The notes: generated by a model not told the origin, from the letters alone. Positions 56,808-64,000 are shown, counted from the stretch's first letter. The stretch: 64,000 nucleotides of DNA from Coraliomargarita sinensis (GCF_003185655.1 NZ_QHJQ01000010.1:56238-120237), one strand, 5' to 3'. Numbers and translations are program-made.

Positions 56808-57094
56808 TTATCTGTGTAGATGAGAGTATCGTCTTTTTGAAAGCTGATACCGAGTGACAGGAAATGTGGCTTATGAAAAAAGGATATCTCGTACTCGGAC
56901 CCCTCGATTCTAAACTTATGCGTGCCGGCCCAGCAAAACTTGGACACAAGGACTTCACCGTCCACGATGATTTTCTCGAAGCCCAGTAGGTTGTTTCGAA
57001 TCACAAACTCGTGCCCGTCGGCACGAATCGTTTTCTTGAACCAGTAGCCCGGAATGGTTGCGAGGACCAGGCCGATTAAAAATGCTTCAATCAT
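56804..57094 (-). CDS. Hypothetical membrane protein, first gene of a two-gene cassette
   Basis: This 96-residue protein starts MIEAFLIGLVLATIPGYWF, with one membrane helix then a beta-rich domain (GHEFVIRNNLLGFEKIIVDG, FRIEGSEYEISFF). ATG at 57094 is preferred; the longer frame adds residues from the junction. A box ATGTTGAGG lies 11 nt upstream. It overlaps the following gene by 4 bp. Confidence 0.5.
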   Translation of the reverse strand: MIEAFLIGLVLATIPGYWFKKTIRADGHEFVIRNNLLGFEKIIVDGEVLVSKFCWAGTHKFRIEGSEYEISFFHKPHFLSLGISFQKDDTLIYTDK

Positions 57095-57103
57095 GGAGTT
57101 TTT

Positions 57104-57160
57104 AATGTTGAGGTTGGTGCAGATGTAAAACGAAGCGTAAGGGGATAAATACCTTCGTCC
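57104..57160 (-). repeat. Putative decayed attC
   Basis: The box ATGTTGAGG (compare ACGTTGAG at 58489) precedes the start at 57094. A hairpin ACGAAG...CTTCGT lies inside. The far end lacks a clear GTTC. Confidence 0.3.
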
Positions 57161-57170
57161 GGTCATGCTC

Positions 57171-57521
57171 TTATTCTTCGATCAGTGAGGAGATGTATTT
57201 TATGTCGGGCTTCAGCATTCTGAGGGCAGGTTGGTTGGTTTTTGAAAGGACTCTGTAGAGGCCGGTATTTGGATCGTACTGGTGACGGATGCCGAAATCG
57301 ATCTTGTAGATCAGGGACTTTGAGATCTTCGGATTGTCAACGTGCTCGGCTCGCTCAAAAGCCTTTTCCATTCTATCCAATACTTTTTGTTCCGTGCTTT
57401 CAAAAACAACTTCCATGCGCTCATTCCAAATACGGATCACCTGAGGGTCCGCTTTTTCTTTCGCGCAAAGACCTAGGCATAATAAGAGGGTGAGTGGAAT
57501 TGCGCAGATGAGTGCCTTCAT
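57171..57521 (-). CDS. Hypothetical secreted protein, 116 aa
   Basis: Signal peptide (about 1-20, MKALICAIPLTLLLCLGLCA), then a helical region with charged residues (ERMEVVFESTEQKVLDRMEK) and LYRVLSKTNQPALRMLKPDI. No family is recognised. It overlaps the end of the upstream gene by 4 bp, again suggesting a two-gene cassette. Confidence 0.55.
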   Translation of the reverse strand: MKALICAIPLTLLLCLGLCAKEKADPQVIRIWNERMEVVFESTEQKVLDRMEKAFERAEHVDNPKISKSLIYKIDFGIRHQYDPNTGLYRVLSKTNQPALRMLKPDIKYISSLIEE

Positions 57522-57934
57522 TTTTTCTGTGGGTCGAAGAGCTCAAGGCCTGGCTGTGATGTATGGTACTCTCTCCATTCATTTAGATACTCCAGCACTT
57601 GTAGGGTGTGCTTGTTCATCGTCCATACTGGAGTCAGCCAGGGACTTCTTCCGGGAATGTGTGGAACCAGGTAGATGTGGGCGGTTTCGTTTTCTGCCGG
57701 GCGATATCCCACATCAATATACCGATATGCAATCGGCTTTGCGGTTCTGGGAAACGTTCCCAATTCAATCGATTCTATTTCCCTTTTTCTGATTCTCTGA
57801 GAGATAGGGCCAATCCGGCAGTCGATGTAATCTCCTCTTATCTGGGCGGTTCCCTTGTTTTGGACGATCCACAGCCAACGCCCTATAAATGTACGCTCAT
57901 GTGCCGGAGTTGAGTAGTAGACGTCGAGATTCAT
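57518..57934 (-). CDS. Hypothetical protein, 138 aa
   Basis: Starting at MNLDVYYSTPAHERTFIGRW (57934), this soluble-looking protein has beta segments (IVQNKGTAQIRGDYIDCRIG, YRYIDVGYRP) and a helical C-terminus (TLQVLEYLNEWREY). The longer frame to 58006 would include attC-derived residues and the end of the next gene, so it is not preferred. No family is recognised. Confidence 0.5.
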   Translation of the reverse strand: MNLDVYYSTPAHERTFIGRWLWIVQNKGTAQIRGDYIDCRIGPISQRIRKREIESIELGTFPRTAKPIAYRYIDVGYRPAENETAHIYLVPHIPGRSPWLTPVWTMNKHTLQVLEYLNEWREYHTSQPGLELFDPQKK

Positions 57935-57939
57935 GTCTT

Positions 57940-57997
57940 TCGCGGTGTCCAGTATGAGCGCGGCGGATGTCGTTGCTCCTGGCGTCCGGCTAGAACT
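57940..57997 (-). repeat. attC-like site, decayed ends
   Basis: Its core ATGAGCGCGGCGGATGTCGTTGCTC is, in pieces ATGAGCGCGGCG and GTTGCTC, nearly identical to the clear site at 62934-62982. The outer core boxes have changed (TTCGCGG in place of AACGTC). The same family of site therefore occurs 5 kb away, here in older form. Confidence 0.65.
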
Positions 57998-58475
57998 TTT
58001 TTCCAATCAGTGGCTTAACGATGCGCCAGGCAGCCCAACTGCTTAATAGTATTCCAAAAAATGTTAGGGGGAAGATCATTTTTCCGTCTCGAATGATGAC
58101 GGATTCTGAAGGATTTTCCGGGTTATAAAAAATTTCAATTTCTCTTCCGACCGGGTAAGTGCCCTGGACTTTTTTTGCCACCTGCATGTCTGAATAGGAT
58201 CGATGGGAAAAATCCAGTCGATCCCCCTGGTATTCGCTTCCGTCGATAGCGTAGACGTATGTCAGTCTTGGTTGATAGGTAATTCTGGTTTTGTACTTGG
58301 AGCTTCCCGGTGCCTTCCTCCGTGTTTGGTGCTTCTTTATTTCAGAAGAAGTAATCACCGCCTGAGCCGTCTGCCAGGTCTCTGAATGGGTCTGGTTATC
58401 CAGCGGGCTTAATGAGAAAGCTATGAGCCAAATCCCTGCTAAAAAGATTGAGAGTAGAATGATGTACCGGATCAT
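57990..58475 (-). CDS. Hypothetical membrane protein, DUF3592-like
   Basis: This 161-residue protein has membrane helices at about 1-22 (MIRYIILLSIFLAGIWLIA) and at the C-terminus (MIFPLTFFGILLSSWAAWRI), flanking a soluble beta domain. It contains VPV-like segments of DUF3592 proteins: TWQTAQAVITSSEIKKHQ, TYVYAIDGSEYQGDRL, YPVGREIEIFYNPENPSESV. Function is unknown. The start at 58475 lies 14 nt from the box ACGTTGAG. Confidence 0.65.
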   Translation of the reverse strand: MIRYIILLSIFLAGIWLIAFSLSPLDNQTHSETWQTAQAVITSSEIKKHQTRRKAPGSSKYKTRITYQPRLTYVYAIDGSEYQGDRLDFSHRSYSDMQVAKKVQGTYPVGREIEIFYNPENPSESVIIRDGKMIFPLTFFGILLSSWAAWRIVKPLIGKKF

Positions 58476-58488
58476 TTTCTTTTGACTG

Positions 58489-58548
58489 ACGTTGAGTTGT
58501 AGCACGGAGAGCTGCCGGATCGGAGTGGATCGCTCCGGCTGGCCCTCA
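58489..58548 (-). repeat. attC-like site, partly decayed
   Basis: The box ACGTTGAG precedes the start at 58475 by 14 nt. The interior has a good stem GCCGGA/TCCGGC with an inner dyad CGGAG/CTCCG. The far end has lost the GTT. Confidence 0.5.
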
Positions 58549-58555
58549 CTTTAGT

Positions 58556-59065
58556 TTAGGATGTGGGTGCGGGTTCGATTTTTGCTTTCAAGTAGGTCAC
58601 GATCTCTTCGTCGTAGTAAAATTCGTGAGTGCGACCTTCATAAAAAGACTCCGGGATGGGCTCCAAAATCCCGTCAACGATGGAAAACGCTTCAATATGC
58701 TCAACCTTTCCTTCTTCGCCTCGAATGACCTGTATGAGGTCAGGTATTCCGTCTCTGGTGAAATCATCAATGGAAATTCTGTTTTCCTGAAGCGGTCGTA
58801 AAGTCGACAAGCCTGATATTCTCTCTCGGGTAAAGAAGAGGACGATAGACCATGCCTTTTCCCCTTCCGGGTATATTGTGCTCATGCTGGTTCCGGCTTC
58901 CTCGTCCATCGTCTGCTGCGACAAAATTCGCACGCCGTCACGATACCATACCTGCCTCACTGCATCAGTACGATCAGGATTCACTTGCTCTACTTTTTGC
59001 TCCAGTACGGCCTGTAAATGGCATACGCAGGTAATGCTTAAGAGAGTGATTCGGAGGAGTTTCAT
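58556..59065 (-). CDS. Hypothetical secreted protein, 169 aa
   Basis: Signal peptide (about 1-19, MKLLRITLLSITCVCHLQA), then a beta-rich mature part: AVRQVWYRDGVRILSQQT, NRISIDDFTRDGIPDLIQVI (FG-GAP-like fragment) and a C-terminal FYYDEEIVTYLKAKIEP. No family is recognised. The box AACGTCGAGG lies 15 nt upstream of the start. Confidence 0.55.
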   Translation of the reverse strand: MKLLRITLLSITCVCHLQAVLEQKVEQVNPDRTDAVRQVWYRDGVRILSQQTMDEEAGTSMSTIYPEGEKAWSIVLFFTRERISGLSTLRPLQENRISIDDFTRDGIPDLIQVIRGEEGKVEHIEAFSIVDGILEPIPESFYEGRTHEFYYDEEIVTYLKAKIEPAPTS

Positions 59066-59079
59066 TTCTGTTTTTGTAG

Positions 59080-59128
59080 AACGTCGAGGAGCCTCAAGGA
59101 GCAAAGGAATTGAGACCTCCGACTGGAT
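59080..59128 (-). repeat. attC-like site
   Basis: AACGTCGAGG at the R' end is followed by a bulged stem GGAGCCTCAA with TTGAGACCTCC, the second arm holding the extra base. The layout matches the clear site at 63312-63369 (both share CCTCCGACT). The far core GTT has become GGAT. Confidence 0.6.
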
Positions 59129-59192
59129 ATTTTCCGGCCGAATCTGTTAGTTGTGATTTTTCACTGTGCTTATTCTTACCATCTGCTTCTAG
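59129..59192. other. Gene-free stretch between two attC-like sites
   Basis: No frame or start is visible in these 64 bases. Lying between two attC-like hairpins, it may be an empty or deleted cassette. Confidence 0.4.
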
Positions 59193-59242
59193 TATCCCAT
59201 GTGAAGTGGCCTAGGATAGCCGTTGCCACCACTGACTTGTTC
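59193..59242 (-). repeat. attC-like site, half decayed
   Basis: It ends with an intact TTGTTC and holds AAGTGGC...CGTTGCCACC, like the clear site at 61389-61436 (AGTGGC and CGTTGCCACC). The other core is degraded to ATCCCATG. Confidence 0.55.
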
Positions 59243-59246
59243 GACT

Positions 59247-59672
59247 TTAAAGGGGTTCATCAGCTTCGAGACGCTTGCCAAGGCTAGTGACTGAGTCATC
59301 GCTGAACCCAATACTCTCATAAAATTTGATTACTTCTAAATTGGTGCTTCTTACTTGGAGATTAATCTTCGGACAACCCGCCTCTCGAAGAAGGCGCTCT
59401 GCTTCTTCCATTATTCTCTTCGCGTATCCCTTTCTTTGTTCGCACGGCTTCACCGCTAGATAATTGATCCATCCGCGGTGGCCTTCATATCCGACCATGC
59501 AAGAAGCAACAATTTCCTCTTCTTTCAACCCGACCAAGAACCATTCTGGATTCACTTTCAGTTTTCGCTGAATGTCGCAAATCGGATTATTTTGTGGTGC
59601 GACTAAGCCGCAATCGAACCAAAGCTGGACGATAGCCTGCTCGTCAGAATCTTCATACGGTCTTATTTTCAT
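59247..59672 (-). CDS. GNAT-family N-acetyltransferase (YpeA-like)
   Basis: This 141-residue protein is a complete GNAT fold. MKIRPYEDSDEQAIVQLW is the usual first strand/helix, APQNNPICDIQRKLKVNPEW is close to the YpeA subgroup, and the acetyl-CoA loop appears as VKPCEQRKGYAKRIMEEAE (Q/R-x-x-G-x-A pattern). VIKFYESIGF and SLGKRLEADEP close it. It would transfer an acetyl group to an unknown amine or protein N-terminus. It is the only cassette gene with a clear enzyme family. ATG at 59672 is preferred to a TTG inside the attC box. Confidence 0.9.
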   Translation of the reverse strand: MKIRPYEDSDEQAIVQLWFDCGLVAPQNNPICDIQRKLKVNPEWFLVGLKEEEIVASCMVGYEGHRGWINYLAVKPCEQRKGYAKRIMEEAERLLREAGCPKINLQVRSTNLEVIKFYESIGFSDDSVTSLGKRLEADEPL

Positions 59673-59682
59673 TTCTTCGTCA

Positions 59683-59805
59683 AACGTCAAGATGAGGCAC
59701 CGATACAGCGGTAAGGGGTGCTAGGATTGGAACCAGAGTGGTCAGAACTTCTGTGAAGGTCAATCACGTGGCGGCTGTATCGGTTGTCCCTCAATCGACT
59801 TGTTC
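59683..59805 (-). repeat. Long attC-like site (123 bp)
   Basis: It starts AACGTCAAG and ends TTGTTC. The arms pair over about 20 bp: GATGAGGCACCGATACAGC against the inverse of GCTGTATCGGTTGTCCCTCAATC, whose arm has three extra unpaired bases. The length and bulge pattern resemble long (VCR-like) attC sites. Confidence 0.8.
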
Positions 59806-59810
59806 GGCTT

Positions 59811-60194
59811 TCAGTCCATTGTATGTATCCATATGCATTCGCCTTCAGACGTCACAAAATATGCATTAGAATGTTCAAGCGATTGATATCCTGCAATGGT
59901 CATCAGCCACCCCCACTCGGACAACTTCTCTTCCAATTCCTTCCTGTTCTCTTTTTTTGACGAATTAACGCGGTTTCGCAGTATTTTAGAATGTTCAAGT
60001 GTTGTATAGACGATGCTGTGGGGGATAACTTTAGTTGTGTAGGTTCCTTCAAATTTCTCCCCTAAGACATCGTTCGAAAGAATTCGGTATGCTTCTTCGT
60101 GGGTTATTTTTGGCTTCTCTGCAATTATTGGGAATGCCCCCCAAAGTCCGCTTGTGAAGCAGATCAATACCGAAGTTAGTAGTCTTTTTTTCAT
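59811..60194 (-). CDS. Hypothetical secreted protein, 127 aa
   Basis: Signal peptide (about 1-19, MKKRLLTSVLICFTSGLWGA), then a helical region (THEEAYRILSNDVLGEKFEG) and a C-terminus with EHSNAYFVTSEGECIWIHTM. No family is recognised. Start lies 12 nt from the perfect core GTTAGGC. The following attC begins 6 bp after the stop. Confidence 0.6.
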   Translation of the reverse strand: MKKRLLTSVLICFTSGLWGAFPIIAEKPKITHEEAYRILSNDVLGEKFEGTYTTKVIPHSIVYTTLEHSKILRNRVNSSKKENRKELEEKLSEWGWLMTIAGYQSLEHSNAYFVTSEGECIWIHTMD

Positions 60195-60201
60195 TCAATT
60201 T

Positions 60202-60272
<71 letters not shown>

Positions 60273-60273
<1 letters not shown>

Positions 60274-60650
60274 CATTTGGCTTCAATCTGTTTAATCGTT
60301 CCATCGGTTCCGGCTGAAATCACAACGTGATGATTTATTCCAGAACGCCATGGTCTCAAATTCTTCCCAATGGCATATGAGAGACCATCAATCTGATCTC
60401 TTTCATTCACTTTTACAACGCAAGAAAGGGAGGTTTTACTGACCGTCGTGAATCCGACCTCTGTAACGCGGAAGCCCATCTCAACTAAATTCTTTCGAGC
60501 CTGATAGATGTCACCTCCGACCTTCACAACCTGTTCGATGCTCTCAACCCTATCGGCGACCTGATTCTTTTCGACCAAAGTCGAAAACCCAATGATGAGA
60601 ATAATCACGCCGAAGACAGCAGCTCCCACTTTGAGCCTTTTGTTTTTCAT
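60273..60650 (-). CDS. Hypothetical membrane-anchored protein, 125 aa
   Basis: One N-terminal helix (about 6-25, LKVGAAVFGVIILIIGFSTL) is followed by a soluble domain with IYQARKNLVEMGFRVTEVGF, a small PASTA/BON-like pattern by eye only, and CVVKVNERDQIDGLSYAIGK. No family is recognised. The stop codon lies inside the R'' end of the following attC. Confidence 0.55.
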
Positions 60651-60661
60651 TCTTTATTTCG

Positions 60662-60725
<64 letters not shown>

Positions 60726-60766
60726 TACGCTTCATTTGGTCGGTTGGTTGGATTCGAGCAAATGCC

Positions 60767-60982
60767 TTAATTTAATTTTCTTCTGATAAATTCGATGAGC
60801 CCGAGCACGAGTGCAGAAATGATCCAATCAACTATGGTCATCGATTCAAAAATACTTGGCCAGTCGGCGCTGAGCACAAAGTAAAATCGAATTCCGACCG
60901 CGACTAGAACCAGAATGATCGCAGCAAGGATAGCATAGTCGATTCCTGTGAACCGAAACTTCTCTTTTTCTGTTTTCTTCAA
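60767..60982 (-). CDS. Small hypothetical membrane protein, 71 aa
   Basis: I prefer the TTG start at 60982, giving a charged N-terminus KKTEKEKFRF and two membrane helices (YAILAAIILVLVAVGIRFYF and a second around SMTIVDWIISALVLGLIEFI). A GTG at 61012 lies within the attC box and would add ten residues. The spacing of 13 nt to the box equals that of other cassettes. Confidence 0.55.
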   Translation of the reverse strand: MKKTEKEKFRFTGIDYAILAAIILVLVAVGIRFYFVLSADWPSIFESMTIVDWIISALVLGLIEFIRRKLN

Positions 60983-60994
60983 TTCTTTCTGTAG

Positions 60995-61083
<89 letters not shown>

Positions 61084-61144
61084 TAACTGGTTCAATCTAA
61101 GGACTGTGTCGTGTAGGTGACTCATACTACTTCTCCTCGGTATG

Positions 61145-61378
61145 CTAGCTTTTTGTTTTCTCTTTTCTTTTGGCAAAGATGAACAGTCCAACGCTCGAAA
61201 GCAAAAATAGAATACCGAACCTTCCGAAGTATGCCGATTCTTTCAGGTGTGCACGTGTCGGCTCTATGTTTCCTTCGAGGGCTAGATCGGCCGAATCAAG
61301 TGCATCTCTTACGGCCCAGATATATCCCGCTAAGCAGATGCAAGCCATTACGAAAAGGATGTAAGATGTTATCTTCAA
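61145..61378 (-). CDS. Small hypothetical membrane protein, 77 aa
   Basis: Two membrane helices (about 3-20, ITSYILFVMACICLAGYIW, and about 52-68, FGILFLLSSVGLFIFA) flank an acidic loop, with a basic tail KRKEKTKS. The start is TTG, 11 nt from the box AACGATGAG. No family is recognised. A 60-nt untranslated tail separates it from the following attC. Confidence 0.55.
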   Translation of the reverse strand: MKITSYILFVMACICLAGYIWAVRDALDSADLALEGNIEPTRAHLKESAYFGRFGILFLLSSVGLFIFAKRKEKTKS

Positions 61379-61388
61379 TTATTTTTAG

Positions 61389-61436
61389 AACGATGAGTAG
61401 TGGCGCGCCACAGGCGTTGCCACCTACGCCTGGTTC
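61389..61436 (-). repeat. attC-like site (48 bp)
   Basis: AACGATGAG at one end and TGGTTCG at the other. The stem pairs GTAGTGGC with GCCACCTAC (one extra base on the second arm) around an inner GGCGCGCC dyad. Confidence 0.8.
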
Positions 61437-61440
61437 GCAT

Positions 61441-61869
61441 TTAAAGTATGTGGGGTTTCCAAGTATCAAGATCATTGTGTTCGAGTCTGTCGATCAACCA
61501 TCTTTCATTCATTCTCTTCAGAATGTATCGATACTTTCCTCCTCTCAAAATGGCTTCTCGCTCTGATTCAACCTGAGCCAGATTTCCTTCTTCTTTTGTT
61601 TTAGTTATCTTTTCTTTCTCGGGATCGTATTCTGGTGGGTGCTGGAATGATCCCTGACGTCCGTATTTTCGTTCTTTCGGAGTGCAGAATGCCAGAAATA
61701 TCTCGTTCATCTTCTCCATACTTTTTGATTGGTATGAAGCTGGATCATCTGTTTTTCGTGCTGCTCGACGTTCCTGCTCAGATTCGATTTCCCACTGGTG
61801 CATGGACTCGATGAATGATCGTGTGACACTTTCCGGTGAGCTGAAATCACAATTTGAGCTTTGATTCAT
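61441..61869 (-). CDS. Hypothetical protein, NTF2-fold-like
   Basis: This 142-residue soluble protein has a helical N-terminus (SPESVTRSFIESMHQWE) and a C-terminus YRYILKRMNERWLIDRLEH, a pattern often seen at the end of NTF2-like domains (for example immunity or SnoaL-like proteins). The middle is charged. Function is unknown. The start lies 11 nt from the box AACGTGAAG. Confidence 0.6.
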   Translation of the reverse strand: MNQSSNCDFSSPESVTRSFIESMHQWEIESEQERRAARKTDDPASYQSKSMEKMNEIFLAFCTPKERKYGRQGSFQHPPEYDPEKEKITKTKEEGNLAQVESEREAILRGGKYRYILKRMNERWLIDRLEHNDLDTWKPHIL

Positions 61870-61879
61870 TTCTTCTGCG

Positions 61880-61976
61880 AACGTGAAGGCCAGGCACCCA
61901 GCCTGACGGGTTAGTGGTTCTTATGATTCTCGAATTTTCGGGCGGGTTGCATGGGTTGACCTGTGCCGCTTGGTTC
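61880..61976 (-). repeat. attC-like site of the long GGCCAGGCACC type
   Basis: It is 97 bp from AACGTGAAGG to TTGGTTC. It is a close relative of the sites at 60995 and 62359, with the same arms and the same three extra bases on the second arm. Confidence 0.82.
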
Positions 61977-61981
61977 TGCCT

Positions 61982-62347
61982 TTAGAGGAATGGTTCTGTG
62001 ATGTAGATGATGTCACCTTCCTTTAGAGTGAATCCATCAATATTAGGGTCTTCAATTAGCTTCTTTCTGTCGACAGAGATTATCTTTTTCTTGTCAGATT
62101 CTCTTTGAATTCTGATTACACGTGCTGGATATTTGATTAATTCGACAGTTCCATCCGTGAGTAATTGTCTTAGTGTGTATCCAGTCTTGAAGTAGTAGTG
62201 CCCTTCTTTCCCTTCTACGACTCCATGTCCTAGAACTGTGACCATCATGCAATCTGGGCATGGCTCATTCTGTGATTTCTTTTCCTCTGAATATAATATG
62301 CCGCTGGTCGATAGAACTGTTACGATCAGAATGTAGATAAGTTTCAT
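61982..62347 (-). CDS. Hypothetical secreted protein with SLBB-like domain
   Basis: This 121-residue protein has a signal peptide (about 1-20, MKLIYILIVTVLSTSGILYS), a CPDCMM segment, and a C-terminal domain resembling SLBB of polysaccharide export proteins: YTLRQLLTDGTVELIKYPAR, VIRIQRESDKKKIISVD, and TLKEGDIIYITE. The resemblance is by eye. The ATG at 62347 follows AAAGGAA and lies 12 nt from the box AACGTGGAG. Confidence 0.6.
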   Translation of the reverse strand: MKLIYILIVTVLSTSGILYSEEKKSQNEPCPDCMMVTVLGHGVVEGKEGHYYFKTGYTLRQLLTDGTVELIKYPARVIRIQRESDKKKIISVDRKKLIEDPNIDGFTLKEGDIIYITEPFL

Positions 62348-62358
62348 TTCCTTTGCAG

Positions 62359-62920
<562 letters not shown>

Positions 62921-62933
62921 CTTTATTTCATCG

Positions 62934-62982
62934 AACGTCGAAGATGAGCGCGGCGAATGCCGTTGCTCACTCTGTCTGGTTC
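62934..62982 (-). repeat. attC-like site (49 bp)
   Basis: AACGTCGAAG to TGGTTC. TGAGCGCGGC pairs with GCCGTTGCTCA (one extra A on the second arm) around a GAAT loop. The decayed site at 57940 is its relative. Confidence 0.82.
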
Positions 62983-62986
62983 TCAC

Positions 62987-63304
62987 TTATTTTTTATAGG
63001 CTGTAAAACCCGAATCGTCTCCATCGTGGAAGTAGAATTTCCCTTTCATTTTTCTACCATCAATATGGACCCAGCCTCGTCCTGATCTTCGATCACGCTC
63101 GTCAAGGCCTTCCCAAGAAAAGTGGATTTTCTCTTCATTCTGTTCTATTCCGTATCGAAGCTCTCCTCTGACCGCTCCGAATGCAAAGTGTCCATATTCG
63201 TCCTCTTCAAACGTGAAATTTCCTTCTGTGACAAGGTCGACAAATTTCTGGCTCCACAGCTCCATGCTGTCGATACGCCATATGCCTATGAGTTCATTTT
63301 TCAT
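62987..63304 (-). CDS. Small conserved hypothetical protein (WRI...GRGW...GDDS type)
   Basis: This 105-residue soluble beta-rich protein begins MKNELIGIWRIDSMELWSQ. It has FEEDEYGHFAFGAVRGELRY, IHFSWEGLDERDRRSGRGW and FYFHDGDDSGFTAYKK. I recognise this as a widespread family of about 100-residue uncharacterised proteins with the same landmarks (WRI, FG.V.G, SW.G.DE, GRG, FHxGDDS). I know of no proven function. It starts 8 nt from the box AACGCTAAG. Confidence 0.7.
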   Translation of the reverse strand: MKNELIGIWRIDSMELWSQKFVDLVTEGNFTFEEDEYGHFAFGAVRGELRYGIEQNEEKIHFSWEGLDERDRRSGRGWVHIDGRKMKGKFYFHDGDDSGFTAYKK

Positions 63305-63311
63305 TTCTGAG

Positions 63312-63369
63312 AACGCTAAGGAGTATCGCTCTGAGGCGCAGCCTCGGAGTTGATGCCTCCGACTTGTTC
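63312..63369 (-). repeat. attC-like site (58 bp)
   Basis: AACGCTAAGG to TTGTTC. GGAGTATC pairs with GATGCCTCC (one extra base on the second arm), with an inner CTGAGGCGCAGCCTCGG dyad. The upstream gene ends within it. Confidence 0.82.
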
Positions 63370-63867
63370 TAATATTTGCTCAAGTTTCTCTTGGTGAAAA
63401 CCAAAAGTGTCGAGTGATGGAATGTTTCTTACTATCTCCTCAAGTGTTTCCTTATCGAATACATTGGCTGCCGAGATATTTCGATCGCCGTGCATTAAAT
63501 CTATCCAGCAATATGTGTGGTTCAGGCCTCTTTTAATTTCTCTTTCATTGACGATCAAAGGTGCCAGCTCAGACAATTTTTGAGCTAGGTAGTTCTCGAA
63601 ATCTCGATACGCTGATTCATCAATTTGAATTTCTTTTACGCCATCTCCGGGGATGACTGCCACATTGAGTTTGTCAGGAAAGAGGAACACGTTGAAGAAC
63701 ACTTTTTTCTTTTCCTCTGAATCGTCAGGCACCCCTTCAGCGTTTTGTATTGAAAGACTGATCAGGATTTTTCTTTCGGGGCAGCAATCTTCTTTTTCTT
63801 CCGCGAAAGCCAGTGAGTCTGCAGCTCCGAGTGTAAGTAGTAGAGCTAAAATGATTCGTGATTTCAT
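63316..63867 (-). CDS. Hypothetical secreted protein, 183 aa
   Basis: Signal peptide (about 1-22, MKSRIILALLLTLGAADSLA), then EEKEDCCPERKILISLSIQN and a soluble domain (FFNVFLFPDKLNVAVIPGDG, YCWIDLMHGDRNISAANVF). The C-terminal 14 residues, GGINSEAAPQSDTP, are encoded by the attC. No family is recognised. Start lies 8 nt from the box AACGGTGAG. Confidence 0.6.
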   Translation of the reverse strand: MKSRIILALLLTLGAADSLAFAEEKEDCCPERKILISLSIQNAEGVPDDSEEKKKVFFNVFLFPDKLNVAVIPGDGVKEIQIDESAYRDFENYLAQKLSELAPLIVNEREIKRGLNHTYCWIDLMHGDRNISAANVFDKETLEEIVRNIPSLDTFGFHQEKLEQILEQVGGINSEAAPQSDTP

Positions 63868-63874
63868 TTTTTAG

Positions 63875-63942
63875 AACGGTGAGCTGTATCATGGAGTGGA
63901 GCCGCGGAGCGGCGTAACGGAATTGATACCAGCGACTGGTTC
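63875..63942 (-). repeat. attC-like site (68 bp)
   Basis: AACGGTGAGC to TGGTTC. GCTGTATCA pairs with TTGATACCAGC (one extra G on the second arm), with a perfect inner hairpin GCCGC-GGA-GCGGC. This is among the clearest sites. Confidence 0.85.
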
Positions 63943-64000
63943 GTCCTCAAGGGCTTTAATCATGTTAAGCGACATCTCGAGAATGTCTTCTTTCTTAAAA
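63889..64000 (-). CDS. C-terminal end of a cassette gene, cut by the window edge
   Basis: I read 36 codons to a TGA within the attC, beginning at the edge with FKKEDILEMSLNMIKALEDE and ending in GINSVTPLRGSTP. The tail from about PVAGINS onward comes from the attC and resembles the GGINSE tail of the neighbour gene. The rest of the protein lies beyond the window; nothing can be said of its function. Confidence 0.5.
   Translation of the reverse strand, partial: FKKEDILEMSLNMIKALEDEPVAGINSVTPLRGSTP

Overview
The window looks like a piece of a Gram-negative chromosome from the Verrucomicrobiota, probably near the Opitutae/Puniceicoccales. This is inference from gene content: an LPS-export permease, TonB receptor and ExbB; an SHD1-domain protein; an eukaryote-like UDP-sugar pyrophosphorylase; a NamZ-type muramidase; a sulfatase; a sialate-esterase-like enzyme; and TPR and FG-GAP secreted proteins. 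No rRNA, CRISPR array, transposase or phage block is visible.

Layout. 0.3-2.2 kb: a GspA/GspB-like pair and, divergently, an FtsB/DivIC-like cell-division protein. 2.3-7.5 kb: a sugar-nucleotide cluster (UDP-sugar pyrophosphorylase and phosphohexomutase) with a MntA/HepT toxin-antitoxin pair inserted between the two enzymes, then an SHD1 protein. 7.6-12.8 kb: a fasciclin protein and a TPR-TPR-ExbB operon. 12.9-13.15 kb: tRNA-Pro(UGG), its terminator, and a structured element carrying a second copy of the tRNA 3' end. 13.2-17.5 kb: a two-component pair, gltX, and an NSS transporter with an overlapping 51-aa partner. 19.3-28.8 kb: an LptF/G permease, a giant hybrid sensor kinase, a TonB receptor, a LuxR-type response regulator and an rRNA methyltransferase. 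28.8-38.6 kb: an MscS channel and a run of secreted proteins (LolA-like, trypsin-like protease, unknown 592-aa protein, FG-GAP protein) followed by a hybrid kinase. 38.7-46.7 kb: NamZ, DUF2062, glycerate kinase, SASA esterase and KDPG aldolase, with a divergent RraA/enolase-superfamily dehydratase/SDR operon, together resembling sugar-acid catabolism. 46.8-54.2 kb: RNase E/G, RodA/FtsW, NUDIX, TPR, DtxR regulator and sulfatase.

From about 54.2 kb to the right edge the character changes. About twenty small, visibly AT-richer genes all lie on the minus strand. Most encode short secreted, lipo- or membrane proteins of unknown function. Nearly every start codon lies 5-20 nt downstream of a shared box (CGTTC-like, preceded by CTC/CTT in the cassette direction), and most genes are followed by a hairpin with AAC...GTT ends. 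In the clear hairpins the arm nearest the preceding stop codon always carries the extra unpaired base or bases. This is the organisation of an integron gene-cassette array with attC sites. The sites are cleanest at the right and decayed toward 54-58 kb. That polarity, with the gene direction, places any integrase and attI beyond base 64000. This array is the main discovery of the window; the cargo is almost entirely undescribed.
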